A stretch of 64,000 nt of DNA from CAWFLT01 sp963816795 (GCA_963816795.1 CAWFLT010000003.1:62001-126000); one strand, 5' to 3'; positions 9,069 to 19,829 are shown, counted from the stretch's first letter. Notes: generated by a model from the sequence alone, not told the origin. Made by a program: numbers and translations.

Positions 9069-10098
9069 CTAGCGATCGCGACTCAGCACGTAGTCGGTGA
9101 GCGCCAGGAGGCCGTCGCGCTCGGGAGACGGCGGAAACGCGCCAGCCAGCTGCGCCTTGGCGCGATCGCCGTAGGTCACGGCGCGCTCGAAGGCCGCTTC
9201 GACCGCGCCGTGCCGGCGCAGCAGATCCTTGATCGTCCGCCAGACCTCCGGCGTCACCTGACCATCCGTCACGACGCCCTGAATCAGCGCCGCCACGTCG
9301 GGCCCCGTCTTCTGGAGCAGCAGGATGACCGGCAGCGTGACCTTGCCCTCGCGGAGATCGCCCCCGATGGGCTTGCCCAGCCGCTCCTCTTCCGCCATGT
9401 AATCGAGGACGTCGTCGGTGATTTGAAAGGCCAGCCCGAGATTGAAGCCGTACTCACGCAGCGCCGTGCGCTGCTCGGCCGTGCATTCGCCCAGCAGGCC
9501 GCCGATCTCCGCACAGCCGGCGAACAGGTGCGCCGTCTTGCGGCGGATGATCTCGAAGTGCTCGTCCTCGGTGATGGTGGCGTCGCCCGTCTTGGTGAGC
9601 TGATAGAGCTCGCCCTCGATCATCTTCAGTGTCGCGTCACAGAGGAGCCGCACGACCTCGAGGGTGTCTTGCGACAGCGCCATCGCCATCGACCGGATGT
9701 ACAGATAGTCCCCGAGCAGCACCGTGATGTCGCTGCCCCACCGCGAGTGCGCGGTGAGCCGGCCGCGGCGGGTCTCGGCGCCATCGATGATGTCGTCGTG
9801 CACGAGGGTGGCGGTGTGAATGAACTCGACCACGGCCGCGTTGAGAATCGCGCGGTCGCCCGGAATAGCCGCAGAGGCGGGCCGCCAGGAGCAGCACGGC
9901 GGGGCGGACTCGCTTGCCGCCGCTCATCTGGACGTACTTGCCCATCTGAGGGATGAGCTCGACGCGGGACTCGAGGTGGCGAGCGAATTCGCGCTCGACC
10001 TTCGCGAGCTCCTCGCGGACAGGTTCGAAGATCTCGGCGAGCCCCGGAACGGACGTCGCGGAAGAATCGCCGGAAATCGATCGCGCCTGCGGGCTCAC
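9069..10098 (-). CDS. Trans-isoprenyl diphosphate synthase (polyprenyl synthetase family), one frameshift
   Basis: Both aspartate-rich motifs are seen: the first in LVHDDIIDGAETRRG and the second in ITDDVLDYM, with the substrate-binding GGKRVRPAVLLLAA block upstream. The size (about 340 residues) matches octaprenyl/heptaprenyl diphosphate synthases that make the quinone side chain, or related enzymes supplying long isoprenoids. The frame breaks at about 9861, where CCGGGCGACC should read CCGGCGACC (SGDRAILNAAV); conserved sequence lies on both sides. The start is uncertain: GTG 10098 is used because homologous-looking sequence begins soon after. It is read between tatD and ligA on the same strand. 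Confidence 0.85.
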
Positions 10099-10142
10099 CC
10101 TCGAAAAACCTGCCCGAATGAGACCATAGGTTACGCGGGGTG

Positions 10143-10931
10143 TCAACGCGGGTCGGGGCTGAACAGCGCGTGGAAGTTGCGGGTGACCAATCCGCCCGTT
10201 TCCTCGACGCTGCGCCCCCGGGCCGCCGCCACGATCCGTGTCGTTTCCGCCACCCACGCCGGCTCGTTACGCTTGCCGCGGTGCGGGACGGGTGCCAGAA
10301 ACGGCGCGTCGGTTTCAACCAGCAGGCGGTCGTCGGGGACAAAGGCGGCGACGTCCCGCAACTGGTCGGCCTTCGGAAACGTGACGATGCCGGAGAGGGA
10401 GATGAAGAACCCCAGATCCAACGCCCGCCGCGCCTCGTCGACCGTACCGCTGAAGCAGTGCATCACGCCGCGCAGCCGGCCCGGCCCCGCTTCTCCGATC
10501 ATGGCGAACGTGTCGTCGGTGGCCTGTCGCGTGTGGATGACGACCGGCAACGCACGTTCGAGCGCGACGGCCATCTGTGCGCGAAACACGTCCTGCTGGA
10601 CGGCCGGCGGCGAAAAATCGTAGTGGTAGTCGAGGCCGATTTCTCCGACCGCGACGGCGCCGCTCCGGTCGATCGCGGCGCGCGTCACCTCGGCCGCCTC
10701 GTCGATCCGCCCAGCGTAGGCGCCGGACCGATGCGGATGGACCGCCGCCGCAAATCGCACCGCTTCCCACGCGGTGACGACCTGGGCCGCACGCGCGATC
10801 TCGTCAGCTTCGTCGGCCGAGAGGATGCACAACGCCCCCGCGAGCCCGGCGGCCCTGGCGCGGCTGACCACCTGGTCGAGGTCGGCCGCGAAGGCGTCGT
10901 CGGCCAGGTGGCAGTGCGAGTCGATCGTCAT
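10143..10931 (-). CDS. tatD: TatD-family metal-dependent DNase
   Basis: The 262-residue protein starts MTIDSHCHL, giving the first metal ligands (HxH). The rest of the TatD set follows: AVGEIGLDYHY, VIHTRQA, MHCFSGT and LLVETDAPFLAP near the C-terminus. Family members are cytoplasmic Mg/Mn-dependent 3'-5' nucleases linked to DNA repair and RNA quality control. It begins three bases after the metG stop and belongs to the metG-tatD-polyprenyl synthase-ligA unit; metG-tatD linkage is common in bacteria. The frame is intact. Confidence 0.93.
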   Translation of the reverse strand: MTIDSHCHLADDAFAADLDQVVSRARAAGLAGALCILSADEADEIARAAQVVTAWEAVRFAAAVHPHRSGAYAGRIDEAAEVTRAAIDRSGAVAVGEIGLDYHYDFSPPAVQQDVFRAQMAVALERALPVVIHTRQATDDTFAMIGEAGPGRLRGVMHCFSGTVDEARRALDLGFFISLSGIVTFPKADQLRDVAAFVPDDRLLVETDAPFLAPVPHRGKRNEPAWVAETTRIVAAARGRSVEETGGLVTRNFHALFSPDPR

Positions 10932-10934
10932 CTG

Positions 10935-12957
10935 CTATCGGACGCGCGTGCCGGGCGCCGGCGGCGCGTCGAAGGCCACGAGCATTGGCTTGCCGCCCTC
11001 CGGACTGGCCGCGAGAACCATGCCGTTCGACTCGATCCCCATCAGCTTGGCGGGCTTCAGATTGAAGACGATCGCGACGTGGCGCCCGACGAGCGCGTCG
11101 GCTTCGTACGCTTCGGCGATGCCGGCCACGATGGTCCGCTGCTCGGTGCCGACGTCGATCTGCATCTTCATCAGCTTCTTGGAATTCGGCACGCGTTCGG
11201 CCGTCAGCACCCGCGCCACGCGCAGGTCGATCTTCATGAAGTCGTCGATGGAGATGCGGTTGTCGGTGGCCGCCGGCGCGGCCGGTGCCGGACTCGCGGC
11301 GACTGGCGCGGGCGCTCCGGCGGGCGCGGCTGACGGCGTTACCGCCGGGGCTCCCGGCGCGACGGACTCGGACTTCGGCTGATCGGTCACTCGTGACTCC
11401 TTGGTCGAAACAACGGCAATCGGTTCTTCCGGGCCGGCCGCCTCGAGGCGGGGCCACATCGCATCCTTCCGAACGAGCGTCCGCTCCTCGCCGGTTCGAG
11501 CGGTGAGGTCGTCTTCCGACCACCGCAGTTCCGGCGCACGTGACACCTTCGCCCCGACGCGCTCGAGGATTCTCCTGTGCGGATGAGGGCATGACCGGAC
11601 TCAGCATGACGGCGGCCACCCGCAGCGCCTCCGCGGCATTCCACAGCACCTCATCCAGGGCGGCGTCATCGCCCCGCTTGGCGAGCGCCCAGGGCTCGCT
11701 CGAAGCGATGTATTCGTTGGTCGCGTCGACGAGACGGAACGCTTCCCGGCAGCCCTGATCGAGCGCCAGCCGGTCCATCGCGGCCACGTAGGTCTGGCGG
11801 GCCTCGGCCGTCACCGAGCCAAGACGCCCGTGCACCCCGCCGCGACACACCAGCCGGCCCTGCCGGTACCGCTCGACCATCGAGGTGACGCGATTGACGA
11901 GGTTGCCGAGGTTGTTCGCCAGGTCGACGTTGTACTTCTCCTCGAAACGATCCCACGTGAAGTCGCCGTCCGACCCGAAGACGATCTCTTTCGTGAGATA
12001 CAGCCGGAGCGGGTCGGGCCCGAATCGCTTGGCCGCGTCGAGCGGATCGAGCACGGTGCCAAGCGACTTGCTCATCTTCTGGCCCTTGGTGAGCACCCAG
12101 CCGTGCCCGAAGACCTGCCTGGGCACGGCCAGGCCCGCGCTCATCAGCATCGCCGGCCAGACGACACAGTGGAACCGGGTGATGTCCTTGCCGACCAGAT
12201 GCAAGTCGGCCGGCCACCAGCGCCCGAACTTCGTGTCGTCCGAGCCGTAGCCGACCGCCGCCGCGTAGTTGATGAGCGCGTCGTACCACACATAGACGAC
12301 GCTGCCCGGGTCGAACGGGAGCGGGATGCCCCACGCCTGTCCGGCGCGGCTGACCGAGATGTCTTCGAGGCCCGACTCGAGCAGCCGCAGCATCTCGTTG
12401 CGTCGCGACTCGGGCTCGACGAAGCCGGGATGGTCGGCGTAGTGCTGAAGGAGGCGGTCGCGGTACGCGGAGAGGCGGAAGAAGTAGTTGCGCTCTTTGA
12501 TCCAGTCGGGCCGGGTCTTGTGGATGGGACACAGCCCGTCGATCAGATCCTTCTCCTGCTTGAAGGCCTCGCAGGACACGCAGTACCAGCCCTCGTACTC
12601 ACCGGGATAGACGTCGCCCGCTTCGAACGACTTGCGGACGAGCGCCTCGACCGCGGTCCGATGCCGTGGCTCCGTAGTCCGGATGAAATCGTCGAACGAG
12701 ATGTCGAGCTGCTGCCAGACCGTGCGGAACTGCCGCGCCATCTCGTCGCAGTATTCGAGCGGCGACTGATTCAGCTCGCGAGCCTTCCGAAACACATTCT
12801 GCGAGTGCTCGTCATTGCCCATGACGAAGTGGACGTCGAATCCGCGGAGGCGCTTGTAGCGGGCGATGACGTCAGCCGCGATCTTCTCGTAGGCGGTACC
12901 GAGATGCGGGCGGCTGTTGACGTAATCGATAGCGGTCGTGAGATAGAAGCGCGCCAT
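10935..12957 (-). CDS. metG: Methionyl-tRNA synthetase with C-terminal tRNA-binding domain, one frameshift
   Basis: The N-terminus MARFYLTTAIDYVNSRPHLG carries the class I HIGH-type motif (HLGT, residues 18-21); the KMSKS loop is present in KGQKMSKSLGTVLDP, and FVMGNDEHSQN and WYCVSCEAFKQ match bacterial MetRS. After an Ala/Pro linker the protein ends in an EMAP/Arc1p-like tRNA-binding OB domain (FMKIDLRVARVL to PGTRVR). It charges tRNA-Met in the cytoplasm. The frame breaks at about 11572, where GAGAATCCTCGAGCG should lose one A to read EILERVGAKVS. ATG 12957 gives the expected family start. Confidence 0.92.
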
Positions 12958-13031
12958 AAGAATGAATGCGTTGCCGGAACTCGAGCTCGTCATTTTATCG
13001 CGACGCGGGCGAACCGATCTACAATCCGCCG

Positions 13032-14192
13032 ATGTTTGGCCGCTGGAGGAAGGCCGCGGGGCTGGCCGCCGGGCTCGCCATCGCGGCGCCCGCGTTCGCG
13101 CAGGGCACCTCAGCGCCCCCAGCCGGCGCACCGCCTCCGCCCCCACCCGGGGCGGCGATGTCGCACGAGCAAGCCGCTGCCGGGTCCGAGTACCCGAGCC
13201 TCAAGATTGCCGGCTTCGGCGACGTGAATTTCTCGGCGACCGAGCACATGGAAGGGCCGCGCGGGTTCAGCCAGGGCCAGTTCGCCCTCCACATGACGTC
13301 CGCGCTCTCACCGCGAGTGACGTTCTTTGGCGAGATCAGTTTCTCGGCACGTTCGGACGCCGGGACGGGATCGCCGCCCGCCACGGGCTTCAACGCGGAA
13401 ATCGAGCGCATGATTCTGCGATTCGATCGCAGCGACCAGCTCAAGGTCTCGTTCGGCCGCTACCACACGCCGATCAATTGGTGGAACACGTTCTACCACC
13501 ATGGACAATGGCTGCAGACCAGCATCCAGCGGCCGGAGATGATTCAGTTCGGCGGCCGATTCCTGCCCGTGCACTTCGTCGGCGCACTCGTCGAGGGCGT
13601 GCTGCCGGCGGGCGGGCTCAACCTCAATTACAAGGGCGGCATCGGCAACGGCCGCGCCACGGTCATCAGCCGCGGCGGCGACGCGGGCGACGTCAACGGC
13701 CGGCGGGCATGGCTCCTGAACGCGTTCACGAAGCCCGACAAGCCGTACGGCCTCGAGCTCGGCGGCGCGTTGTACGACGACTTGATCACACTCAGCGCCG
13801 GCCCTGAGTACCGGGAGCAGATCGTCTCGGGCTACGTGGTGTGGCACAAGGAGACGCCCGAGCTCATCGCGGAGTTTGCCAGCGTGCGCCATCGGGAACA
13901 CGACGCCGAGCAGGCAGCGGCCACCTGGAGCCAGGCGTTCTACGTGCAGACGGCGTATCGACTACCGTGGCAGGAGCGGGTCTGGAAGCCGTACTTCCGC
14001 TTCGAACACATCGGGATCGACCCGGCCGAAGTGGTCTTTGCCACCGTGCCGGATCTGGACCAGGCAACGATCGGCGTGCGCTTTGACGCGTCGCAGTTCG
14101 CCGCCATCAAGGGCGAGTACCGCACCTGGACCCGCGGCTCCGGCTCGCAGCGCAACCAGGGCGGCTTCTTTCAGATTTGTTTCACGTTCTGA
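13032..14192 (+). CDS. Predicted outer-membrane porin-like beta-barrel protein
   Basis: The 386-residue product has a signal peptide (FGRWRKAAGLAAGLAIAAPAFA), a short proline-rich segment and then alternating amphipathic strands ending in a terminal Phe (ICFTF), the usual outer-membrane assembly signal. Elements such as SFGRYHTPINWWNTFYHHGQW resemble phosphate-selective porin O/P-type and related short-chain barrels, but the substrate is not shown. ATG 13032 is preferred over the upstream ATG because the signal peptide begins there. It overlaps the next gene by one base (TGATG), and that partner is a phosphate-binding-like protein, which fits an anion-uptake role (inference). Confidence 0.75.
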   Translation: MFGRWRKAAGLAAGLAIAAPAFAQGTSAPPAGAPPPPPPGAAMSHEQAAAGSEYPSLKIAGFGDVNFSATEHMEGPRGFSQGQFALHMTSALSPRVTFFGEISFSARSDAGTGSPPATGFNAEIERMILRFDRSDQLKVSFGRYHTPINWWNTFYHHGQWLQTSIQRPEMIQFGGRFLPVHFVGALVEGVLPAGGLNLNYKGGIGNGRATVISRGGDAGDVNGRRAWLLNAFTKPDKPYGLELGGALYDDLITLSAGPEYREQIVSGYVVWHKETPELIAEFASVRHREHDAEQAAATWSQAFYVQTAYRLPWQERVWKPYFRFEHIGIDPAEVVFATVPDLDQATIGVRFDASQFAAIKGEYRTWTRGSGSQRNQGGFFQICFTF

Positions 14193-14698
14193 TGCGCGCC
14201 TTCAGCGGTCGCCCGCCGTCGTTATCTCGTCGAGCCCTGCTGCTCCTCGTGTGGCTGCTCGTCGGCAGCTGGTCCGGATCGCTCGGCGCCCAGACCGGTG
14301 GGGATATCGCGGTCGTGGTCCATCCTGACGTCGCGATCGACAACCTCACCCTGCCCGAGCTTCGCCGCATGCTGCTCGGTGATCGCGAGTTCTGGTCGGC
14401 TGGCGTGCGGGTGACGCTGTTGATCCGGGCGCCGGTAGCGCGCGAGCGCGACATCGCCGTGCAGTCCGTCTGTCAGATGACGGAAGCCCAGTTTCGGACG
14501 CATTGGATCGGCAAAGTCCTCCGCGCCGAGACGCCGAACACCCCGAAGATTGTCTACTCCACTGAAATGGCGCTCGATCAGGTGGCGCGGCTGCCCGGCG
14601 CGATCTCGTTTGTCCCGGCTGCGCAGGTCGGGCGCAGCGTGAAGGTCCTCAAGATCGACGGCCGCTCACCGGGCCAGGCGGGCTACAGACTGCGGTGA
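14192..14698 (+). CDS. Periplasmic PstS-like (phosphate ABC transporter substrate-binding-like) domain protein
   Basis: A signal peptide (LLLLVWLLVGSWSGSLGAQ) is followed by about 135 residues of a PBP-like fold: IAVVVHPDVAIDNLTLPELR, LLGDREFWSAG, a conserved Trp in HWIGKVL and the late GAISFVP motif. Proteins of this size occur beside porins and lack a permease partner. ATG 14192 is reached by one-base overlap with the porin stop; the upstream in-frame ATG at 14177 lies inside the porin gene. Function beyond binding of an anion is not shown. The frame is intact. Confidence 0.75.
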   Translation: MRAFSGRPPSLSRRALLLLVWLLVGSWSGSLGAQTGGDIAVVVHPDVAIDNLTLPELRRMLLGDREFWSAGVRVTLLIRAPVARERDIAVQSVCQMTEAQFRTHWIGKVLRAETPNTPKIVYSTEMALDQVARLPGAISFVPAAQVGRSVKVLKIDGRSPGQAGYRLR

Positions 14699-14714
14699 GG
14701 CAGAACGCAAAGAA

Positions 14715-14866
14715 CGCCATCAGAGCTTTCGCTTCATAACACGGGGCTCACGGGGACGAACGGAGCACACGGAGTGCGGCCTCTGAAACGTGTGATCCGA
14801 GGGCTTCCGGATAATTTGACCCCGTGAACTCCGTGCCCCTCCGTGGCCCCCGTGTGAGAGGCCTTG
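14715..14866. repeat. CATAACACGGGG-type dispersed element, copy 1 (inverted ends)
   Basis: The left end reads CTTCATAACACGGGGCTCACGG and the right end, inverted, carries CCGTGGCCCCCGTG. The ends are imperfect inverted repeats with CACGGAG-type subrepeats in between. It fills the gap between the convergent porin-operon end and the kinase end. Other copies are at 40901 and 53447. Confidence 0.7.
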
Positions 14867-14878
14867 CCCTATCGCTGC

Positions 14879-17307
14879 CTACTTCATCCCGAGCCGGCTC
14901 AGCAGTCGCTGGAAGCGTTCCTCTTTCCGTAGCGGCTCGAACCAGGGCGCCACGTTGATCTGCGCCATCGAGAAGTCGTGCTCCTCGTACGCTTTCTCCA
15001 GCCAGTCGAGCGCGTGCGCGTGATCGCCAAGCGCCGTGTAGATCGCCGCGATGGCTGACGAAGGAACGTACTCCCGGGTCGCCAGCGCCTGCAGGTCTCT
15101 CAGCACGGTGTCGGTCGCCGCCTTGTTCTTGCGCCGGGCGTAGGCCGCGCCAAGGTGTCCCATGACGACGGGGCTGTTCTCTGAAAGTTGGAGCGCCCGC
15201 GTGAGCTCAGCGATCGCGTCGTCGTGGCGCTCGTCCAGGCTGTACGTCATGCCGAGTCCCTGATGCGCGGAGACGGAGTTGACGTCGAACTCCAACGTCT
15301 TGCGGAACTGCGCGATGGCCTCGGCGCGCTGCCCGGCAAACAGCAGATGCCAGCCGAGGTCGGCATTGACGATCGGCGAGAGCGGATCGAGATCGAGCGC
15401 ACGCCTGGCCTCGATGATCGCCTCGGACGTCCGTCCGAGCGTCGCCAGATACATCGCGTACTGATTGTGGGCCAGCGCAGACGACGGGCTGAGCGAGATG
15501 CCCTGCTTGAACTCGCGATCGGCCGCCGTCCAATCCCAATCGAGCCACAGCTTGATGTGCCCGAGCGCGACGTGCCCTTCGCCCAGGCTGGGGTCGAGCC
15601 GCAATGCCTGCTCCGCGGCCGTCTTGGCCTCACTCAGCGCTTCGACCCAATACGAGCCGAGCAGGAGATAGGAATCCGCCAGCCCCGCGTAGGCGAGCGC
15701 GTAATTCGGATCCTTCGCGATCGCCTGCTGGAAGTAATCGATCGACCGCTTGTAGGCCGCGATCGTCCCTTTGTTCCAGTGATAGCGGCCCTGTAGATAC
15801 AACTGATACGCGACGGCATCGTCGGTGTAGCGCCGGGTCGCGAGCTTCTTCTCCTCGCCGCTGAGGCGCGGGCGGAGCTTGTCGAGGATCTCGCCGGCGA
15901 TGTCGTCCTGGACGTCGAGGATGTCCGCCGCGGCGCGATTGTACTGGTTGCCCCACAACTGGGTGCCGTCGCCGACGTTCATCAGGTCCGCCTGAATGAC
16001 GAGTCGATCGCCGCGAACCGCAATCCGCCCGGTGACCACGACCTTGACGCCCAGGTCGCGGCCAACTTGCTGCGGATCGATGTCCTTGCCCTTGTAGCGA
16101 AACACCACGCTGCGCGCGCTGACGCGAAGGCCCGGCAACTGCGACAGGCCATTGATCAGCGTCTCGGTGATGCCGTCGGTCAGGTACTCGCTCTCCGCCG
16201 GCGCGCCAGACGCCGCGAACGGCAGCACGGCGATCGAATCGATGCCGGTCGGCGCCGTCGATCTTTGCGACCACCAATACGCCAGCGCCACGCCAATCAG
16301 CAGCACCGCGGCCAGCACTGCCACCTTGGCCACGGTTGACCGGCGCCCCAACGCTGACGGCAGCGCCGCAGGCACCGCCTTCGGTGGCTTTGGAATCCGG
16401 CGGAGCCTCGGGGATCGCGTGGAGCTGCGTCGCCATCGGTTGCCCCGGCTCGCTCGCGCGCTGGAGGCGCTTCAGATCGGCACGGACCTCGGCGGCGGTC
16501 TGGTACCGAAGAGTACCGGTCCTTCTCGAGCAATCCTGAGACGACCTGGTCGAACTCCGCCGGCACGGCTGAATTGAGCAGGCTCGGACGGGCCGGGTTC
16601 TGATGCAGGATCGCGTCGTACATGAGGGCCGGCGTCTTCCCCGAGAACGCCTCAGTGGACGTCGCCATCTCGTACAGCACCACGCCAAACGAGAACAGAT
16701 CCGTTCGAGCGTCGATGTCGTCGCCCCGAGCCTGTTCGGGCGACATGCAGGAGAGCGTGCCCATCGCCTGACCAGTGGCGGTCGCCGGATCCACAGGGTG
16801 CGCCAGCGTGGTGTCCGAGTACGGATCCGGGGCCCTGGTCACCAGCTTCGCCAGCCCGAAATCCAGAATCTTGACCTGGCCGCGCTCGTTCAGAAAGATG
16901 TTGGCGGTCTTGATGTCGCGGTGGACGATGCCGAGCGAGTGCGCGTACTCGAGGGCGTCGACCACCTGCACACCGATATCCAGCACCTCATCGAGCCGCA
17001 AGGGCTGCTGCGCAATCCGCTGCCGCAGCGTTGTCCCCTCCAGCAGTTCCATGACGAGGAACGGCTGGTCGCCGTGGCGACCGACGTCGAACAACGCGCA
17101 GATGTGCGGATGATTGAGCGCCGACGCGGCGCGCGCCTCGCGTTGGAAACGGTCGAGCGCGGCCGGGTCCTGCGACAGCCTGGCCGACAGGAACTTCACG
17201 GCCACCCGCCGGCCCAGGCGAGTGTCTTCAGCCCGGTAGACGACACCCATCCCGCCTTCGCCGATCTTGTCGAGGATGCGGTAATGGGTGACGGTCTCGC
17301 CGATCAT
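14879..17307 (-). CDS. Ser/Thr protein kinase with membrane segment, TolB/FlgO-like domain and TPR repeats, two frameshifts
   Basis: From ATG 17307 the protein starts MIGETVTHYRILDKIGEGGMG, a PknB-type kinase domain of about 270 residues with catalytic HRDIKTAN, DFGLAK and GTLSCMSPEQAR. After a linker there is one membrane helix (VAVLAAVLLIGVALAYWW), then an adenylate-cyclase-associated/FlgO-like domain (SIAVLPFAASGAPAESEYL to GTQLWGNQYNR) and a TPR array to the C-terminus. The intact size would be about 809 residues. The layout matches acidobacterial kinases thought to sense at the envelope. Frame breaks lie near 16515 (YSSV should be YSRYQTAAEV after losing one T) and near 16380-16420; both look like sequencing errors. 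Confidence 0.85.
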
Positions 17308-17333
17308 GGTCGGGCCAAACGCACCATTATAAG

Positions 17334-17366
17334 ACGCTCGCGGGGCCCCACCCCCGCTCGCAGTTC
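17334..17366. repeat. GGGGCCCCACCCCC repeat, single copy
   Basis: CTCGCGGGGCCCCACCCCCG with GC-rich arms lies in the 61-base gap between the larC stop and the kinase start; same family as at 6602, 19443 and 63008. Confidence 0.75.
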
Positions 17367-17368
17367 GC

Positions 17369-18623
17369 TCAGCGCCGCTCCTGGTCGTCGCGGGCTTCGC
17401 GGGCGTCCACCGATGCCTTCCACCCCTGAAGCGCCTCGGCTTGGACGGCCTTGACTGGCCGGCCGGTCGCGGTGGCCACACGGACGCAGTCGTCGAACTC
17501 CGGGGTCGCCGTCAGGTCCTCGCCGGCCCGGCCGGCCAGCTTCACACGGACGACCCCGCCGGAGACAGCGACGTCCACCCACCGCCGGTCCAGGGTTTCG
17601 CGCCAGAATGTCTCGAACCGGACGCCGAGCGTCGTGGTCTCCCGGAACAGCACATCGACCAGCGCGGCGCGGGTCGCTTCGGTGGCCAGGGCCGTCAGCA
17701 GCGTGCCGGGCCGCCCTTTCTTCATCTGCACGGCGGTCAGATAGACGTCGAGCGCGCCGGCCGCAAACAGCCGGTCGGAGACCGGGCCAAACAGTTGCGG
17801 GTTCATGTCGTCGATCTCGCACTCGATCTTCACCACGCGCTCGGTGCCGGCCGAGGCAGCGGACGTCGCCCCGGTACGTTCGCCAATGACCACGCGAAGG
17901 ACGTTGGGTGCCCGGGCCACGTCGCGCGTGCCCGCCCCGTAGCCGGACCGCTCGACGGTCATCGAGGGCAGCGGCCCATAGGCGCGCGCGTAGTGGGTGA
18001 CGAGCAGGGCGCCGGTTGGCGTGACCAGCTCGGCGGCCACTCCGCTGCTGTAGACCGGCGCGCCCTCCAGCAATCGCAGCGTCGCTGGTGCCGGCACGGG
18101 ATACGTGCCGTGCGCGATCTCGACCGAGCCGCCACCGACATTGAGCGGCGACGCGACGACGTCGTCGATCCCGAACCACTCCATCGCAAACACGACGCCG
18201 ACGATGTCGATGATGGAATCGACGGCGCCGACCTCATGCAGGTGGACCTGCTCGATCGGCAGGTCGTGAATCGCCGCTTCGGCGGCGCCGATGCGTTGAA
18301 ACAGCCCGACCGCACGGTCCTTCCCCGCTGGCGAGAGCGACGAATGCCCGATGAGATGCGCAATCTCGCGGAGCGATCGGTGTTGGTGCGAGTGTCCGTG
18401 CGTGTGCTGGTGCGGCAGCTCGCGGGTATGGTCGTGGCCGGCTCTCGCGTACTTGTAGATAGGCCGCTGAAATCCCCGCGCGCATCACGCGGTGGACGTC
18501 AACAGCATGCCCGACCGCCAGGCTTCCCAGCGCAGCACGGAGCTCGGCCAGAGGCAGCCCGGCGTCGAGGAGCGCCGCCAGGAGCATGTCCCCGGCAGCG
18601 CCCGAGAAACAGTCCAAGTACAT
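17369..18623 (-). CDS. larC: LarC-type nickel insertion protein (pyridinium bis-thiocarboxylate mononucleotide nickel insertase), one frameshift
   Basis: The N-terminus MYLDCFSGAAGDMLLAALLDAG and the later LHEVGAVDSIIDIVG and FECEIDDMNPQ-type blocks (here VKIECEIDDMNPQLF) are LarC hallmarks, with the His-rich loop (HTHGHSHQH) between them. LarC inserts nickel into the NPN cofactor of lactate racemase and related enzymes; larB and larE are not in the window. The frame breaks at about 18450: GISAAYL continues out of frame until one base is removed, after which YKYARAGHDHTRELPHQHTH follows. The start shares one base with the radC stop (TGATG). Confidence 0.85.
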
Positions 18624-19331
18624 CACCCGGGCCACTTGCAGACCTCCGAGTCGCGCAACGAAAAATAGCGTGTATCCGCCAGGATCAGATGATCGTCGAG
18701 ATCGATGCCGACGATCTCCCCCGCCGCCGCGAGCCGCCGCGTCAGTCGGCACGTCGTCGACGCTCGGCGACGGATCGCCGGACGGATGATTGTGAAACAC
18801 CACTACCGCCGCCGCGCCCGCGATCGCGGCCTCGCGAAAGACCTCGCGCGGGTGCGCGCTGGCGGTATCGAGCGAGCCGCTCGAGATGAGCTGGACCCGG
18901 ATCAGCCGCCGTCGCGTGTCGAGCATCATGACACCGAACCGCTCGACCGCAGACGCACCGAACCGCGGGAGCAGGAACCTCGCCGCGTCGGCCGGGCTGA
19001 GAAACTGCTGGCGCGCCGGCGGCGAGAGGTACAACGTGCGGCGCCCCAGCTCGATGGCGGCCTGCACGCGGCACGCGAGCGCAGTGCCGACGCCCGGCAC
19101 GTGCGTCAGCTGGGCCCGGCTGGCGCGGGTCAGCCCGTGGGTGCCGCCGGCGGCGGCGAGCAGGGCGTTGGCCACCGCCAAGGCGTCGGCGCCAGCCGTG
19201 CCATGGCCGAGCACGAGCGCCAGCAGCTCGTTGTCGCCGAGTGACGCCACGCCGCCGGTCTCGAGTTTCTCTCGCGGCCGGTCCTGCGGGCCGAGCTTCG
19301 TGAGCCGGGTGCCAGCGTCGCGATCGTCCAT
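18623..19331 (-). CDS. radC: RadC-type JAB/MPN-domain protein, one frameshift
   Basis: N-terminal helix-hairpin-helix (LGDNELLALVLGHG, LTHVPGVGTALACRVQAA) is followed by the JAMM metal site VVFHNHPSGDPSPS. RadC proteins are widely conserved metalloprotease-like proteins; the old repair role is doubtful. Near 18735 the frame is lost after SPSVDDV; removing one base gives LTRRLAAAGEIVGIDLDDHL and LADTRYFSLRD to a TGA at 18623, which overlaps the larC ATG by one base. ATG 19331 is the first start before the conserved part. An unusual neighbour pair, radC-larC, translationally coupled. Confidence 0.85.
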
Positions 19332-19437
19332 CGCCGGCCTATCTCTGCAAGAAACGCGCAAGCGCGGCCAGCGGGTCACCTCGGCGAGAAACGCGCTCGC
19401 CGAGTTGCGCGATCGCAGATTCTGCCATCTTGCTTAG

Positions 19438-19500
19438 GGCCGCGGGGCCCCACCCCCGCGGCTCGGGCCCGCGCCACACGGCGCGGGGTACCACGCCTCG
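19438..19500. repeat. GGGGCCCCACCCCC repeat with second hairpin arm
   Basis: The core GGGGCCCCACCCCC at 19444 is followed by CGGCTCGGGCCCGCGCC and CGGCGCGGGGTACC. The copy at 63003-63062 has the same two-part layout (GC core, CTCGGGCC, then GCGCC/GGCGCGGGT), showing the repeat unit is about 55-60 bases and not just the 14-base core. Confidence 0.75.
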
Positions 19501-19790
19501 TGAAGCACGTCTCGGTTTCAGGTCTCTGCTGGCCGATCGGGCCAACGAGCAGCGCGTGACAGCCGAGCCGTTTCTGGCCGCGTCAGCGGCGAGGTCCGAC
19601 AACGAAGGACGTGAAGCGAGTCGCGCTGCATTTCTCGTCCACGGTGGTCGCGTATCGCCTGCGTTCACGCGCTTCAGCGCCGAGGTCGCGTCAGTTCCTG
19701 ATCCGAGGGTCGTCAGTCCTTCCCCCAAGAATGTCTTCAGATCTTTACGTCTTCACGTTGAAGGTTTTCTGGACGCTGGTCGCACGCGCG
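19500..19790 (+). repeat. Long dispersed repeat ('TCTTCACGTTGAAGG' family), plus orientation
   Basis: Segments CTGGCCGCGTCA (19576), GACGTGAAGCGAGTCGCGCTG (about 19610, quoted in part), GTCTTCAGATCTTTACGTC and TTCACGTTGAAGGTTTTCTG (19735-19772) recur in the same order, in opposite orientation, at 26695-26935. Translated, both copies show FRS(L/S)RLH(V/G)EGFL(D/N)A. It lies between genes and has no open frame of its own. Confidence 0.7.
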
Positions 19791-19829
19791 CGAGCCTCGT
19801 TCGCACCCGGCACCCAGCACCCAGCACCG

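Larger units (their letters stand above)
19332..19829. other. Gene-free gap of about 500 bases with two repeat families
   Basis: Between the radC start and the transporter stop there is no supported gene. It holds a perfect 9-bp hairpin CTCGGCGAG/CTCGCCGAG at 19381-19405 just ahead of radC, one copy of the GC-rich repeat (19438-19500) and one copy of the long 'LHVEGFL' repeat (about 19500-19790), both listed separately. A 29-codon frame ending just before radC (19339-19425, minus) coincides with the hairpin and is not called. Confidence 0.7.

Noticed and set aside
18234..19379. RadC-LarC fusion protein
   Set aside because: It arises because a frame break in radC removes the stop; the restored frame has a TGA that overlaps the larC ATG.
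19339..19425. 29-residue frame just upstream of radC
   Set aside because: It lies on a perfect 9-bp hairpin and in a repeat-bearing gap; no independent evidence of translation.
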